From NCBI GenBank assembly GCA_903844155.1, contig CAIMSU010000315.1, positions 1 to 45,244 on the forward strand: DNA of 45,244 nt. The letters are read 5' to 3'. The notes beneath the pieces were generated by a model. That model had not been told where the DNA came from, ran no database searches, and worked only from the letters and a program-made list of their open reading frames with translations. Within the stretch, counting starts at the first letter, position 1, and each line of letters starts with the position of its first letter. The position numbers and the translations under genes were made by a program. Source of the DNA: an uncultured Pseudomonadota bacterium. GTDB taxonomy: Bacteria > Myxococcota_A > UBA796 > SXON01. Shown piece by piece: positions 1 to 8,505 of this stretch.

Positions 1-69
1 GACGTCGTCGGTTTTGATAGGTTGTTGGTGGTTGGGTGGGGGCGATTAGATCGTTTGGATGGAGTCCGC

Positions 70-837
70 ATGAAGCTCGCTGGGTCGCGCCTCGGCCTTG
101 TACTCGCGGCGGTCATCCTGGTGGTGCTCGAAAAGTTCGTTCCGTTCGGGGAATTGGCGCTGTACCCGTTCACCCTGCTGGCGACCTGGGTGCACGAGAT
201 GGGCCACGGGCTCGCGGCGCTGTTCCTGGGCGGTGCGTTCGATCACCTCGAGATCTTCGGCGACGCGTCGGGTGTGGCGTTCACCACGAGCATTCCGGGC
301 TGGCACTCGGCCCTGGTCGCCGCTGCGGGGCTCCTTGGGCCACCGGTCGCCGGCGCGGGGATCCTGGCGTTTGCGCGGGGTCCGCGGCGCGGGGCGCTGG
401 TGCTCGGTGGAATCGCGATTGCCGTGCTCGTTTCGGTGGTGTTCTGGGTACGCAGCGCCGTTGGCGTCTTCACGCTGGTGCCGCTGGCGCTCCTGCTCGG
501 CCTGTTGGCGCTCCGGGCGGGGCGCGCCCGCCTCGTCCTTGCCCAGCTCCTTGGCCTGCTGTTCGCGATGGACACGCTTGCGAGGTTCGACTACCTTTTT
601 TCGTCGACGGCGATGATCGGTGGCGCTCAGCGGGCGTCCGACGTCGTCGGCATTGCGGCCGGTCTGTTTCCGCCGGCGTTGCTCTGGGGCGTGCTGATCG
701 CGGCGTTGGACCTCGTGCTCCTCTACGGCGGCCTGCGCGCGGCGTGGGCTCCGGCTCGGGCGCCGAAGGTCGGTGCCGTCGAGGCCGCCGCGGACACCAC
801 GATCCGCCGTGCCCAGCGCGCGCGTCAGCGGACTTGA
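70..837 (+). CDS. M50/S2P-type membrane zinc metalloprotease-like protein
   Basis: The 255-residue protein starts at ATG 70, where a GGAG ribosome-binding site lies five bases upstream; the earlier in-frame ATG at 22 has no such support. An HEMGHG motif at residues 42-47 matches the HExxH zinc site of M50/S2P intramembrane proteases and lies at the end of the first hydrophobic segment. Several more membrane helices follow, to about residue 230, and the tail is short, basic and soluble. The family cleaves membrane-bound substrates within or near the membrane. The size and the early HExxH resemble the short M50B group. I could not identify the NPxxD-like third zinc ligand with certainty, so activity is uncertain. 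The gene converges on the UvrA-like gene with no base between the two stop codons. Confidence 0.75.
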   Translation: MKLAGSRLGLVLAAVILVVLEKFVPFGELALYPFTLLATWVHEMGHGLAALFLGGAFDHLEIFGDASGVAFTTSIPGWHSALVAAAGLLGPPVAGAGILAFARGPRRGALVLGGIAIAVLVSVVFWVRSAVGVFTLVPLALLLGLLALRAGRARLVLAQLLGLLFAMDTLARFDYLFSSTAMIGGAQRASDVVGIAAGLFPPALLWGVLIAALDLVLLYGGLRAAWAPARAPKVGAVEAAADTTIRRAQRARQRT

Positions 838-3444
838 CTAGCCGAGGCTGACGACAACGTCGCAGCCGGGCACCAGCGCCGGGTCCGTATCGACGACGAT
901 CACGGTCCCGCCTGCGTCCGCGAGGCGGTGCAGGGCGGCGAGGAGCGAGGCGATGTCGGCAGGGTGCAGGCCGATGGAGGGCTCGTCGAGGACGTAGAGG
1001 GCGCCGGCGATGTCGCCGGGTTTGCCAAGCTCACGGGCAAGCTGGATCCGCTGCTGCTCGCCGCCTGAGAGCGTGGAGGCGGGCTGGCCGAGGGGGAGGT
1101 AGCCGAGGCCGAGATCCTCCAGAAGCCGCAGCGGACCCGCGATGCTGGCGTGGTTCGCGTAGAGCACGCGCGCATCCCGGGCGGGAAGGTCGAGGACCTG
1201 GGCCATGGAGAGGCCGTGGAACGTGACGCCGAGCGTGGCCTCGTCGTACCGGCGGCCCTCGCAGACTTCGCATTCGACCGCGACTTCTGGCAGGAACTGC
1301 AGGTCGACGTGCCGGACGCCCTCGCCCTCGCACGTCGCGCAGCGGCCGCTGCCGACCGTGTGCAGGCTCCAGTGGTCGGGGCCCCAGCCGTGTAGCCGGG
1401 CGAGGGGGGTGCGGGCGTAGAGTCCGCGAAGATCCGCCCATATCTTCAGAAGGGTGACGGGAAGGCTGCGGTCGGAGCGGGCGGCGGGGGCGAGGCCGAC
1501 GCGGACGAGGCGGCCGATGTGGTCGAGGCCATCGAGGGTGTCGTAGGGGAGCGGCTCAGCGAGGGAGCCGAGGTGACGGGCGACGGCGGCGGCGAGGGTG
1601 TCGAGGACGAGCGTGGACTTGCCGACGCCGCTGCGCCCGGTGACCGCGGTGACGTGGCCGATGGGCACGACGAGGTCGATGCCACCGAGGTTTCTGCCGC
1701 GAGCGCCCCGGAGCGTGAGGGTGGGGCCAGGGCGGCGGGGCAGGGGCGAGGCGACGTGGTCCCGCCCGTCCAGCCACCGCGCGGTCGGGCCGTCGCGCCC
1801 GGCGAGGCCTGCGGGAGGTCCAACGTAAAGCAGTTGCCCGCCGTCGGGGCCGGGTCCGGGGCCGATGTCGACGACGAGGTCGGCGATGCGGATGACGTCG
1901 GGGTCGTGCTCGACGACGAGCACGGTGTTGCCGGCGTCGCGAAAGCTTCGGAGGACGTCGAGGAACAGGGCCGTGTCGAGCGGGTGGAGGCCGGCGGTGG
2001 GCTCGTCGAACACGTAGAGCACGCCTGCAAGCTGGTTTCCGGCCTGGGCGGCGATGCGGACGCGCTGGCTCTCTCCCGTCGACAGGGTGGACGCGAGCCG
2101 GCCGAGCGTGAGGTGGCCGAGGCCGACGCGGACGAGGAACGCGATGCGCCGGTTGATCTCCTCGATCAACGGGGCGATCTCCAGCGCTTCGCAGCGGAGT
2201 TCAAGCCCGGCGAGCGGCCGGACGAGCAGCTCCGGCATGGTTGCCGTCCCATCCTCGAAGATCGGTGCCCGAACGCCCCTTCCTGCGGGCCCGAGCCCCG
2301 AACCGTCGCACGCCTCGCACGTCGCCTCCCGGGTCGCCGCCATGATCCGTTCGGACCCGCCGCGCCTCGCCGCCCGTCGCACGGCGCCTTCCCACCCGTC
2401 GCCCCCGCGCAAGACGTAGTCCTGCGCCTGCCAGTCGAGGTCCCGCCACGCGCGATCGATCGCGATGCCATGCGCCTCGGCGGCGTCGCGCACGGCCTTC
2501 CCGCCCTCGACCGCGCCCCCCGCGATCGACCGGGTCGGGTCGTTGATGAGCCTCTCGGGGTCGACCGTCCGCGTCACGCCAAGGCCGTCGCAGGTCGGGC
2601 ACGCGCCGCGCGGGCTGCTGGTCGAGAACAGTCGGCTGTGAAGCTCGGGAAGCGCGCTGTCGCACGCCGCACAACGCCCCGCGATGCCGTAGCCGCGGAT
2701 CGCCTCGACCCCTTCGCCCGTCACGCTCACCAGGACCTCGCCTCGACCCGCTGCTTTTCCCATCCGCTGGGCTGTCCGCACGGCCTCGGCCAGTCGTCCC
2801 GCGATCCCGTCGTCGCCGGGTGAGGGGATTCTCAGCCGGTCCACGACCACGTCGACGTTGTGTGGCACGCGATCGTCGACCGTCCCGACGTCGTCCAGCG
2901 CCACGACGACGCCGTCGAGCCGCACGCGCGCAAACCCTTGTCGCGGCAGCTCCCTCAGCACGGCAGCGGCCCTGCCGCCGCGAACGATGGGCGCAAGCAC
3001 CACCAAGCGCGTGCCCGGGGCGAGGGCGACCAGCTCCCGGACGATGCCCTCGGCGGTCGCTGGCCGTGACGGCGTCCCGCATTTCGGGCAGTGCAGGACC
3101 CCGACCGTCGCGTAGACGACGCGTAGAAGCTCGTGGATCTCCGCCTCGGACGAGACGGTCGCTCGGGCAGCCGGCGCGGTGCGACCCCGTTGGCTCACGC
3201 CGATCGCCGGTGGCAGGCCGTCGATGAAGGTGACGGGTGGGCGTTTGAGGCGGCCAAAGCGCGCGCGGGCTTCGGGCGCGAGGGCCTCGACAAAACGGCG
3301 GCTGGCCTCGGCGTAGATCGTGTCGAAGGCGAGCGAGGATTTCCCGGACCCGCTGACACCCGTGCACACGATCAGCTTGCCGAGCGGCAGATCGAGGTCG
3401 ATGCCGCGGAGGTTGTGGGTGCGGGCGCCGCGGACGCGGATCAT
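838..3444 (-). CDS. Divergent UvrA-family excinuclease ATPase, C-terminally short
   Basis: UvrA dimers scan DNA for bulky lesions and load UvrB in nucleotide excision repair. The 868 residues carry two ABC-type ATPase halves. The first Walker A is GVSGSGKSS near residue 29, with signature LSTGESQR and Walker B LYVFDEPTAGLHP. The second half has GRSGVGKST, LSGGEQQR and LYVLDEPSIGLHP. The cysteine pairs of the zinc modules are present (CPKCG; CAACD with CPTCDGLG; CATCEGEG with CEVCEG). Oddities are LSTGE instead of LSGGE in the first signature, a second H-loop reading VVDTDPA where EH is usual, and an end right after VVVSLG, without the usual glycine-rich C-terminal tail. Canonical UvrA is about 940 residues. 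It is probably a specialised paralogue rather than the housekeeping UvrA. Its start overlaps the upstream gene's stop by 4 bases, implying coupling. Confidence 0.85.
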   Translation of the reverse strand: MIRVRGARTHNLRGIDLDLPLGKLIVCTGVSGSGKSSLAFDTIYAEASRRFVEALAPEARARFGRLKRPPVTFIDGLPPAIGVSQRGRTAPAARATVSSEAEIHELLRVVYATVGVLHCPKCGTPSRPATAEGIVRELVALAPGTRLVVLAPIVRGGRAAAVLRELPRQGFARVRLDGVVVALDDVGTVDDRVPHNVDVVVDRLRIPSPGDDGIAGRLAEAVRTAQRMGKAAGRGEVLVSVTGEGVEAIRGYGIAGRCAACDSALPELHSRLFSTSSPRGACPTCDGLGVTRTVDPERLINDPTRSIAGGAVEGGKAVRDAAEAHGIAIDRAWRDLDWQAQDYVLRGGDGWEGAVRRAARRGGSERIMAATREATCEACDGSGLGPAGRGVRAPIFEDGTATMPELLVRPLAGLELRCEALEIAPLIEEINRRIAFLVRVGLGHLTLGRLASTLSTGESQRVRIAAQAGNQLAGVLYVFDEPTAGLHPLDTALFLDVLRSFRDAGNTVLVVEHDPDVIRIADLVVDIGPGPGPDGGQLLYVGPPAGLAGRDGPTARWLDGRDHVASPLPRRPGPTLTLRGARGRNLGGIDLVVPIGHVTAVTGRSGVGKSTLVLDTLAAAVARHLGSLAEPLPYDTLDGLDHIGRLVRVGLAPAARSDRSLPVTLLKIWADLRGLYARTPLARLHGWGPDHWSLHTVGSGRCATCEGEGVRHVDLQFLPEVAVECEVCEGRRYDEATLGVTFHGLSMAQVLDLPARDARVLYANHASIAGPLRLLEDLGLGYLPLGQPASTLSGGEQQRIQLARELGKPGDIAGALYVLDEPSIGLHPADIASLLAALHRLADAGGTVIVVDTDPALVPGCDVVVSLG

Positions 3445-5300
3445 CGGGGGCGCCGGGCGCTCGGTGCAGGTTGCCCGCCGATCATCTCCACGCCGGGGTG
3501 GTCAGCACCGCGCTCCGCCCCGGGCGGCAGGTGGACACGGACCCGAAAAGCGGTCCCGGCGAGGCGCCCACAAAACGTTGAGGTGCGCTCCGCCGGGGGC
3601 GCCGTGGCACCCCACCATCGGGCCTCCACCGTCTGATTGATGCGATCGACCTCCGCGAGCCACGTCTCATGGCCATCAAACGGGTCGCCGCCGTCGAAGA
3701 TGGTGACCCGTGTGACCCCCGCTGGCGCGCGCTGGACGACGTCGCGGAGACCCCGGGTCGGCAGCCTCGTGACCACCGCCGCGACGGCGGTGTCCTGCGG
3801 CATTCCACCGGCCCCGTCCCAGCGCTGGCGTCGCTCGGTGAGCGCCGCGGTGTGCGTGCCGGGGATGCGGGCGAATTCCCCATGGGCGTCGCCGAACACC
3901 CGGATTGGTGGATGGCCGAGCGCTTCTCGACCGGCCTGTACCTCCGTCATCACGTCTGGGAGCGCGCGCGAGCCGAGCCGGGTTGGGCTCCAGACGTGCA
4001 CCGCCTCGAGGTTGGGGAGGGCGACGAGCACCTGCAGGTCCCAGTCCGGGACAACCAGCCGCCGCACCGGGAGCCACGCGGGGTCGATGTCGGCGACGCC
4101 GAACGGCGGTCGGTAGTGCGCCGTGTGAAGCACCCCCTCCATGAAGGCAGCTCCGCCCGGATCGAGCCCGAATGGGCGGTCCAGCAGGGCCTCAACGGTC
4201 CGAGGGGGCAGCCGGACGAGATCCTCTGTCGTCACGGGGCCGCACCCGAGCGCGGGCACCAGGGCGTCGCCCCGCTCCCGCAACGCGTCCGCGTAGATGG
4301 CGGCTGCAAGCTCACGATCAGCTGGTCCAGCCCGCCACGCTGCGGCCTGCACCTCCCGGTACACCCCCTCGCGCGGGGCGACGTTGCCCCCCGCCCGTCG
4401 CGCGAGTGCACGGACGCGGTCGCGCTCGCCGGGCCCCGAGGGCGTCGTCCACATGGCCGCAGCGTTGACGGCGGGAAGAAAGCGCTCCCACGCCAGGCGC
4501 GGCAACCCACGCACGTCCGCCACGCGCCCGAAGGCATCGGCCCACAGGGCCAGATCGCCGACCCGCCCGCTTGCCGTCAGGAGCGCAGCCCGGAGCAACG
4601 TCCCGACCCGGGGGTCCCGCGGCATCGACCCCAGCGCCCCGATCATCTGCTCTACGCTACGGTGCCCCGCGTAGAAGCCGCTCCTCAGCGCCCTGCCAAG
4701 CGTGTCCCCCTCCTCGGCAAAGGCGGGACGCAGGAAGACCAGCTCCGCTTGCCGAGGGGTGAGCGGCTCCCCGCCGTAGGGATCCAGCACGTCGATCACA
4801 TCGGCCACCAGCGGATCCCCGGTCTCGCGCCACAGGCGGAGGAGGGCGGCCTGTGCGTGCGGGATCTCGCCGCGGTCCATCGCGGCCTCGGCCTCCACGA
4901 TTCGTCGGTCGATGCTCCCCCGGTTCAGCCAGTCCGTCACCAACGGCGGTCGAAGTGCAGCCGGCAACGCGGAGAGTGGCTCAACCATCGCCTCGCCGAA
5001 GCGACGGGTCAGGTCCCCGAGCAGGACGGCGTTGCGGTTCCAGTCGCGCTCTTCGTCGATGAGCCGGGGACCGCGGCCGCGGGGCTCGATCCCGCCTACG
5101 GGGTCGGTCGCGAGAAACAGGCTCGCCCCAAGCCACGGCGCAACGGCGCGCTCGGTGATCGCGGCCAGCACGTGGCTCGGCAGGATTCCGAGAAACGGGC
5201 TTGGGACCGCCGTAAGGAGACGGTCGGCCACCGGCCGCACGGCGTCCAGCTCCGCGTGCAGCTCGGCGGGGATCCAGTCGCGGAGCGCGCCGGGCGTCAT
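3441..5300 (-). CDS. TIGR02996/LRR-type protein coupled to UvrA-like gene
   Basis: This 619-residue soluble protein has no recognised enzyme motif. Around residues 150-170 it contains LLRLWRETGDPLVADVID, which closely matches ALWRATRDPSLADWIDEL in the protein at 30846-32909, so the two look like distant paralogues. A later segment (AAIYADALRERGD) recalls the TIGR02996 repeat-companion motif YADWLEERGD, and the region after residue 400 has leucine-rich-repeat-like strands (RRLVVPDWDLQVLVALPNLEAVHVW). Proteins of this type are common in myxobacteria and planctomycetes, and their function is unknown. It is the first gene of a two-gene minus-strand operon and its TGA overlaps the ATG of the UvrA-like gene. 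A role together with that ATPase is inferred only from the coupling. Confidence 0.7.
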   Translation of the reverse strand: MTPGALRDWIPAELHAELDAVRPVADRLLTAVPSPFLGILPSHVLAAITERAVAPWLGASLFLATDPVGGIEPRGRGPRLIDEERDWNRNAVLLGDLTRRFGEAMVEPLSALPAALRPPLVTDWLNRGSIDRRIVEAEAAMDRGEIPHAQAALLRLWRETGDPLVADVIDVLDPYGGEPLTPRQAELVFLRPAFAEEGDTLGRALRSGFYAGHRSVEQMIGALGSMPRDPRVGTLLRAALLTASGRVGDLALWADAFGRVADVRGLPRLAWERFLPAVNAAAMWTTPSGPGERDRVRALARRAGGNVAPREGVYREVQAAAWRAGPADRELAAAIYADALRERGDALVPALGCGPVTTEDLVRLPPRTVEALLDRPFGLDPGGAAFMEGVLHTAHYRPPFGVADIDPAWLPVRRLVVPDWDLQVLVALPNLEAVHVWSPTRLGSRALPDVMTEVQAGREALGHPPIRVFGDAHGEFARIPGTHTAALTERRQRWDGAGGMPQDTAVAAVVTRLPTRGLRDVVQRAPAGVTRVTIFDGGDPFDGHETWLAEVDRINQTVEARWWGATAPPAERTSTFCGRLAGTAFRVRVHLPPGAERGADHPGVEMIGGQPAPSARRPR

Positions 5301-5363
5301 GGCCGGACGCTTAGCGCGGACGCGCCGGTTCAGCCGTTCGGGACGGATCCGGCGATGGTTTCC

Positions 5364-5369
5364 GGATAC
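5364..5369 (+). promoter_or_regulatory. GGATAC box, candidate -10 of a leaderless promoter
   Basis: GGATAC lies 8 bases before the ATG at 5378. The same hexamer sits at the same distance before the starts at 6787 and 44402, and 10 bases before 32949. Read as TA at -11/-10, it would place transcription initiation at or next to the start codon. I saw no clear -35. Confidence 0.35.
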
Positions 5370-5377
5370 CGGGGGGC

Positions 5378-6754
5378 ATGACCCGCGTTGGCCCCCTCTC
5401 GCTCCTGCTCCTCGCAGCGATCGGCTGCCATCACAGCCCCGCGGCAGGCACCTCGCTCGACTGCACGGCGTCCATCGCCACCATCCCCATGCTCCTGAAC
5501 CTGTCCTGGACCGCGCCCCGCGCTACGACCCGCTCCTGGGTCGAGTTCACCACGGCCGACGGCGTCGCCCACTCGACAAAAGACGCCGCAGACCCAGCAA
5601 ACGTCGCCCTCACCCTCTACGGCGCCGGTCCGGAGGAGGCGGTGAGCTGGACCGGCTACTCCATCGACGAGCTCGGCAATCGCCAGAACTGCTCCGGCAC
5701 GACTACGACGGGCCCGCTCGGCACCGACGTCCCCATCCTGCACGTTGGCATCGACAACGGCGACTGGGACCCCGACGTGAACTACCTCCTCGGCGTGTTC
5801 TACGAGATGTCCGGCGATGTCTCCCACGTGTTCGTCATCGACCGTACGGGGCGCTACCTCTGGTACGTGTCGACCGCGCAGGGCTTCGTGTCAATCGACG
5901 TCCACGTTCCGCGCGACGGGCGCGGACTGTATTTCAACGAGATCCAGCGCGACTTTGTGAGCGATCAGTCGGACATCAAGCGCGTGGACTGGGACGGCAC
6001 CGTGCTTGGGACGACCGCGACGTCGCTCGCCCACCACACGTTCACCGAGCTTCCCGACGGCACCCTCGCCTACCAGCAGATCGACCCCCGCGACGTGACG
6101 GGCGACACGGGCAGCACGGACGAGTGGATCGGCGACGCGATTGTGGAGGTTCCACCTGGCGGTGAGGGCAACAAGGTCTGGTCCGTGTGGGACTGGCTGA
6201 CCCCGGTCTGGAACGACTACATGGACAGCATCAGCCTGTACGGTGGCAAGGATTGGACCCATGGAAACCTGCTTTCCTACGACGACGCCACCAACCACTA
6301 CCTGCTCTCGCTCGCCCACGCCGCGACCATCTTCGACATCGACCGGTCGACGATGACGCCGTCGCGCGAGTTCGGGCCGCCGGGCGACGCGTTCACGGAG
6401 GGCAGCACGCCGTTCAGCTACCAGCACACGCCCACCTGGGAGGACGACCACACGCTCATCATGTTCAGCTCGCCGACGGACGGCTCCAGCTCCGGGGCGT
6501 TTGAGTACACGATCAACGACGACCAGACGCTCACTGAAAAATGGCACCACCAGGGCCCCGCGAAGTCGCTGTGCCTCGGACAGGCGCTGCCACTGCCGAG
6601 CACGCATGTCCTCATCAACTACGGCTGCTCCTCTCAGATCGAGGAGGTTGGGCGGGACGACGGGCTCACGCGCTGGGAGATCGAGGCGCGGCCGGGTGCG
6701 GGTTTTGGCCAGGTCATCCCGCTCAAGGACGTGCCGTGGGCCGGGCTGGAATGA
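5378..6754 (+). CDS. Arylsulfotransferase (ASST)-like lipoprotein
   Basis: The 458-residue product begins with a lipoprotein signal ending in LLLLAAIGC, so Cys17 should be acylated and the protein exported. After an Ig-like N-terminal region (about 25-110), the rest resembles the beta-propeller of bacterial arylsulfotransferases: AHHTFTELPDGTLAY, DWTHGNLLSYD followed by LLSLAHAATIFDID, and YQHTPTWEDDHTLIMFSS. In the family these histidine-containing blade motifs line the active site, where a sulfo group passes between phenolic compounds through a sulfo-histidine. Activity is not proven, since many members in high-GC bacteria are uncharacterised. The gene stands alone, divergent from the gene starting at 5300, with a G-rich stretch and a GGATAC box just upstream. 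Confidence 0.75.
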   Translation: MTRVGPLSLLLLAAIGCHHSPAAGTSLDCTASIATIPMLLNLSWTAPRATTRSWVEFTTADGVAHSTKDAADPANVALTLYGAGPEEAVSWTGYSIDELGNRQNCSGTTTTGPLGTDVPILHVGIDNGDWDPDVNYLLGVFYEMSGDVSHVFVIDRTGRYLWYVSTAQGFVSIDVHVPRDGRGLYFNEIQRDFVSDQSDIKRVDWDGTVLGTTATSLAHHTFTELPDGTLAYQQIDPRDVTGDTGSTDEWIGDAIVEVPPGGEGNKVWSVWDWLTPVWNDYMDSISLYGGKDWTHGNLLSYDDATNHYLLSLAHAATIFDIDRSTMTPSREFGPPGDAFTEGSTPFSYQHTPTWEDDHTLIMFSSPTDGSSSGAFEYTINDDQTLTEKWHHQGPAKSLCLGQALPLPSTHVLINYGCSSQIEEVGRDDGLTRWEIEARPGAGFGQVIPLKDVPWAGLE

Positions 6755-6772
6755 TGCCGACCCGGAAATCGC

Positions 6773-6778
6773 GGATAC
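6773..6778 (+). promoter_or_regulatory. GGATAC box before the SRPBCC-like gene
   Basis: GGATAC lies 8 bases before ATG 6787. Overlapping it is TACACT (6776-6781), a good TAnnnT -10 hexamer 5 bases from the start codon, as expected for a leaderless mRNA. A GAGG stretch at 6782-6785 could instead act as a weak ribosome-binding site. Confidence 0.35.
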
Positions 6779-6786
6779 ACTGAGGT

Positions 6787-7434
6787 ATGCCCTGCGACGC
6801 GTCCGTCGTTCAAGCGCTCCCGAGCCCGACCGCCGAGGTCAGTGGGCCGATCGTGGTGAGCGGGAGGACGTCGTCCGACGGCGTCGAGATCGCTGGCGCC
6901 AAGGTCGTGTGGGTGTCGACGGCGAGCATGGGGACCTGGGCGGAGCTGCTCGCCCATCCGGAAAAGACCGACGAATGGCTCCCGGCCTCGCTCGGGACCA
7001 GGCAGGTCGAGCGGCTGGACGCGGGCCACATCTACCAGGCGACGGACATCAGCCTGCTCGCGGGCATCGTTCGCATCCAGCGGCAGGCGGTGGTCGCGAT
7101 CCACTGGGAAGAGGCGGACGCGAAGAAGGTCGAGAACTGCTGGTGGGTGGAGGACCCGAAGACCTGGCAGCCGGTCCTGCAAAAATGGCCCGACGACGCC
7201 GAGTTCGTGGAGCACGGCCAGGGGGGATGGGATCTTTCGCCAATCCCCGGCGGTGTGTCCGTCTCGTACGCGTTCTGGACGGAGGCGAAGACGATGCTTC
7301 CGCAGGTCCAGGCCTGGGCGATGTCGCGAACGTTGCCGGATCTCTCCAAGGCTTTTGAAGCACGGGCCGAGTGGATGGAGGCCGGGGCGAGGGCGGAGCC
7401 GGCGAGCGGCGCGCCCAACCAGGGCGTTCCATAG
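6787..7434 (+). CDS. SRPBCC/START-like small-molecule-binding protein
   Basis: The 215 residues show the pattern of a START-like (SRPBCC) helix-grip fold: a strand with VVWVSTASMGTWAELLAHPEKTDEWLP, alternating beta strands (HIYQATDISL, RQAVVAIHWEEAD), a WDLSPIPGGVSVSYAFW strand pair, and a C-terminal amphipathic helix from LPQVQAWAMSRTLPDL to about residue 200. Such proteins bind lipids or other hydrophobic ligands, and the ligand here is unknown. The assignment rests on pattern rather than a catalytic motif. The last 403 bases are also open on the opposite strand as the tail of the GGDEF gene. I regard this strand as the real coding one because it holds the full fold. Confidence 0.6.
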   Translation: MPCDASVVQALPSPTAEVSGPIVVSGRTSSDGVEIAGAKVVWVSTASMGTWAELLAHPEKTDEWLPASLGTRQVERLDAGHIYQATDISLLAGIVRIQRQAVVAIHWEEADAKKVENCWWVEDPKTWQPVLQKWPDDAEFVEHGQGGWDLSPIPGGVSVSYAFWTEAKTMLPQVQAWAMSRTLPDLSKAFEARAEWMEAGARAEPASGAPNQGVP

Positions 7435-8495
7435 GGCTCGGACGGCCATCCACAAACCCGGTTTCGGCCGGTGTTCTTGGCGAGGTACAGCGCCCGATCC
7501 GCGTCGGCGACGAGGGTGTCGGCATGTCGTCGGTCGTCGGGAGTGGCGGAGGTCGCACCGACCGATACAGTTGTTCGGATCACGCTTTCGCCCGTCGCCA
7601 CGCGCAGCGCCTCTACCGCGCGACGGACCCGCTCCCCGGCCAGCAACGCCTGCGCCATGGTGGTGTCCGGCAGCACCATCAGCAGCTCCTCGCCCCCCCA
7701 ACGCGCGATGGCGTCCGACCGGCGACCCACTTCGTGCAACGCGCGGGCAACGGCGCGCAACGCGGCGTCTCCGGCGGGGTGACCGAACGTGTCATTCACG
7801 AGCTTGAAGCGGTCGATGTCGATCATCAGGACGCCGGTGGAGCGATTCTGCCGCATGTCCAGCGAGCGGATCTCCTCCAGACGTTGGGCGCCGAACGCCC
7901 GGTTGTGCAGGCGCGTGAGCGCGTCCGTCGTCGCGCGGTCCCAAAGCGAGAGATTCTCGAGCGCCTGCCCGACCTGCTGACCGTAGATCCGGCAGAGATC
8001 GCCAGCATCTGCTGACAGCGGGCCCTCGATGACGATGCAGCCGCGCTCCCCCTCCCGCGTGCGCATCGGGATGAGGACGAAGCCGGCCTCGAGTACCAGC
8101 GCGAGGTCGGAGGTGAGCGCCCGGGTGACGGCGGCCTGCGCGGCGCTGTCGAGCTCGTCCATCCGTTGCAAGCCGGCGAATCGCCCGGTGCCGGCGCGAA
8201 CGACGATGCCGTCGCTCGACCCCTCGAACACGAAAAGGCCGCTGTTCTCTGCCGCGATGAACGCCTCGCCGCCGCCAAGCAGGCGTTGCACCTCCTCAAG
8301 CGCCACGTGGAACATGCCGTCCATCGGCTGCAGCCGCGTAAGGCGCGGGCCGAAATCGACGAGGTGAAGCAGGCCGCGGCGCTGCAGCTCCACGCGTTCG
8401 ACGACGCGGTGCTGCTCGATGAGCGTGTCCGCGAGCAGGAGCAGGCGATCGTCGCCGTCCGCGCGGGCGTGCGCGCCTTGAACGCCCAGCTCCAC
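7032..8495 (-). CDS. GGDEF-domain diguanylate cyclase, C-terminal part of a split gene
   Basis: A GAF-like region (about residues 60-175) is followed by a GGDEF domain (about 190-345). The domain shows DALTRLHNR, MIDIDRFKLVNDTFGHPAGD, the active-site loop RWGGEELLMVLP and, five residues before the loop, an RRSD inhibitory c-di-GMP-binding site. It should make c-di-GMP from two GTP, although GGEEL deviates from GG(D/E)EF at the last position. The frame has no good natural start: it opens with GTG at 8495, just after the receiver-like fragment stops, and the two parts fit together if one base is removed from the 8540-8546 G run. The roughly 140 residues after NRVCGW lie antisense to the SRPBCC-like gene and look like read-through. 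Confidence 0.7.
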   Translation of the reverse strand: MELGVQGAHARADGDDRLLLLADTLIEQHRVVERVELQRRGLLHLVDFGPRLTRLQPMDGMFHVALEEVQRLLGGGEAFIAAENSGLFVFEGSSDGIVVRAGTGRFAGLQRMDELDSAAQAAVTRALTSDLALVLEAGFVLIPMRTREGERGCIVIEGPLSADAGDLCRIYGQQVGQALENLSLWDRATTDALTRLHNRAFGAQRLEEIRSLDMRQNRSTGVLMIDIDRFKLVNDTFGHPAGDAALRAVARALHEVGRRSDAIARWGGEELLMVLPDTTMAQALLAGERVRRAVEALRVATGESVIRTTVSVGATSATPDDRRHADTLVADADRALYLAKNTGRNRVCGWPSEPYGTPWLGAPLAGSALAPASIHSARASKALERSGNVRDIAQAWTCGSIVFASVQNAYETDTPPGIGERSHPPWPCSTNSASSGHFCRTGCQVFGSSTHQQFSTFFASASSQWIATTACRWMRTMPASRLMSVAW

Positions 8496-8505
8496 GCGGA
8501 GGCGT

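Noticed and set aside
1-69. Leader or partial gene at the left window edge
   Set aside because: No frame with coding character is visible; I see only a ribosome-binding site before ATG 70.
1519-2823. Long plus-strand open frame (434 codons) antisense to the UvrA-like gene
   Set aside because: It is Asp/Glu/Gly/Arg-rich and without any domain pattern, and it lies fully within a well-supported gene; it results from high GC content.
3669-5381. Plus-strand open frame of 570 codons antisense to the TIGR02996/LRR-type gene
   Set aside because: The minus-strand frame shows the shared LWRxTxDP motif and coupling; the plus frame is featureless.
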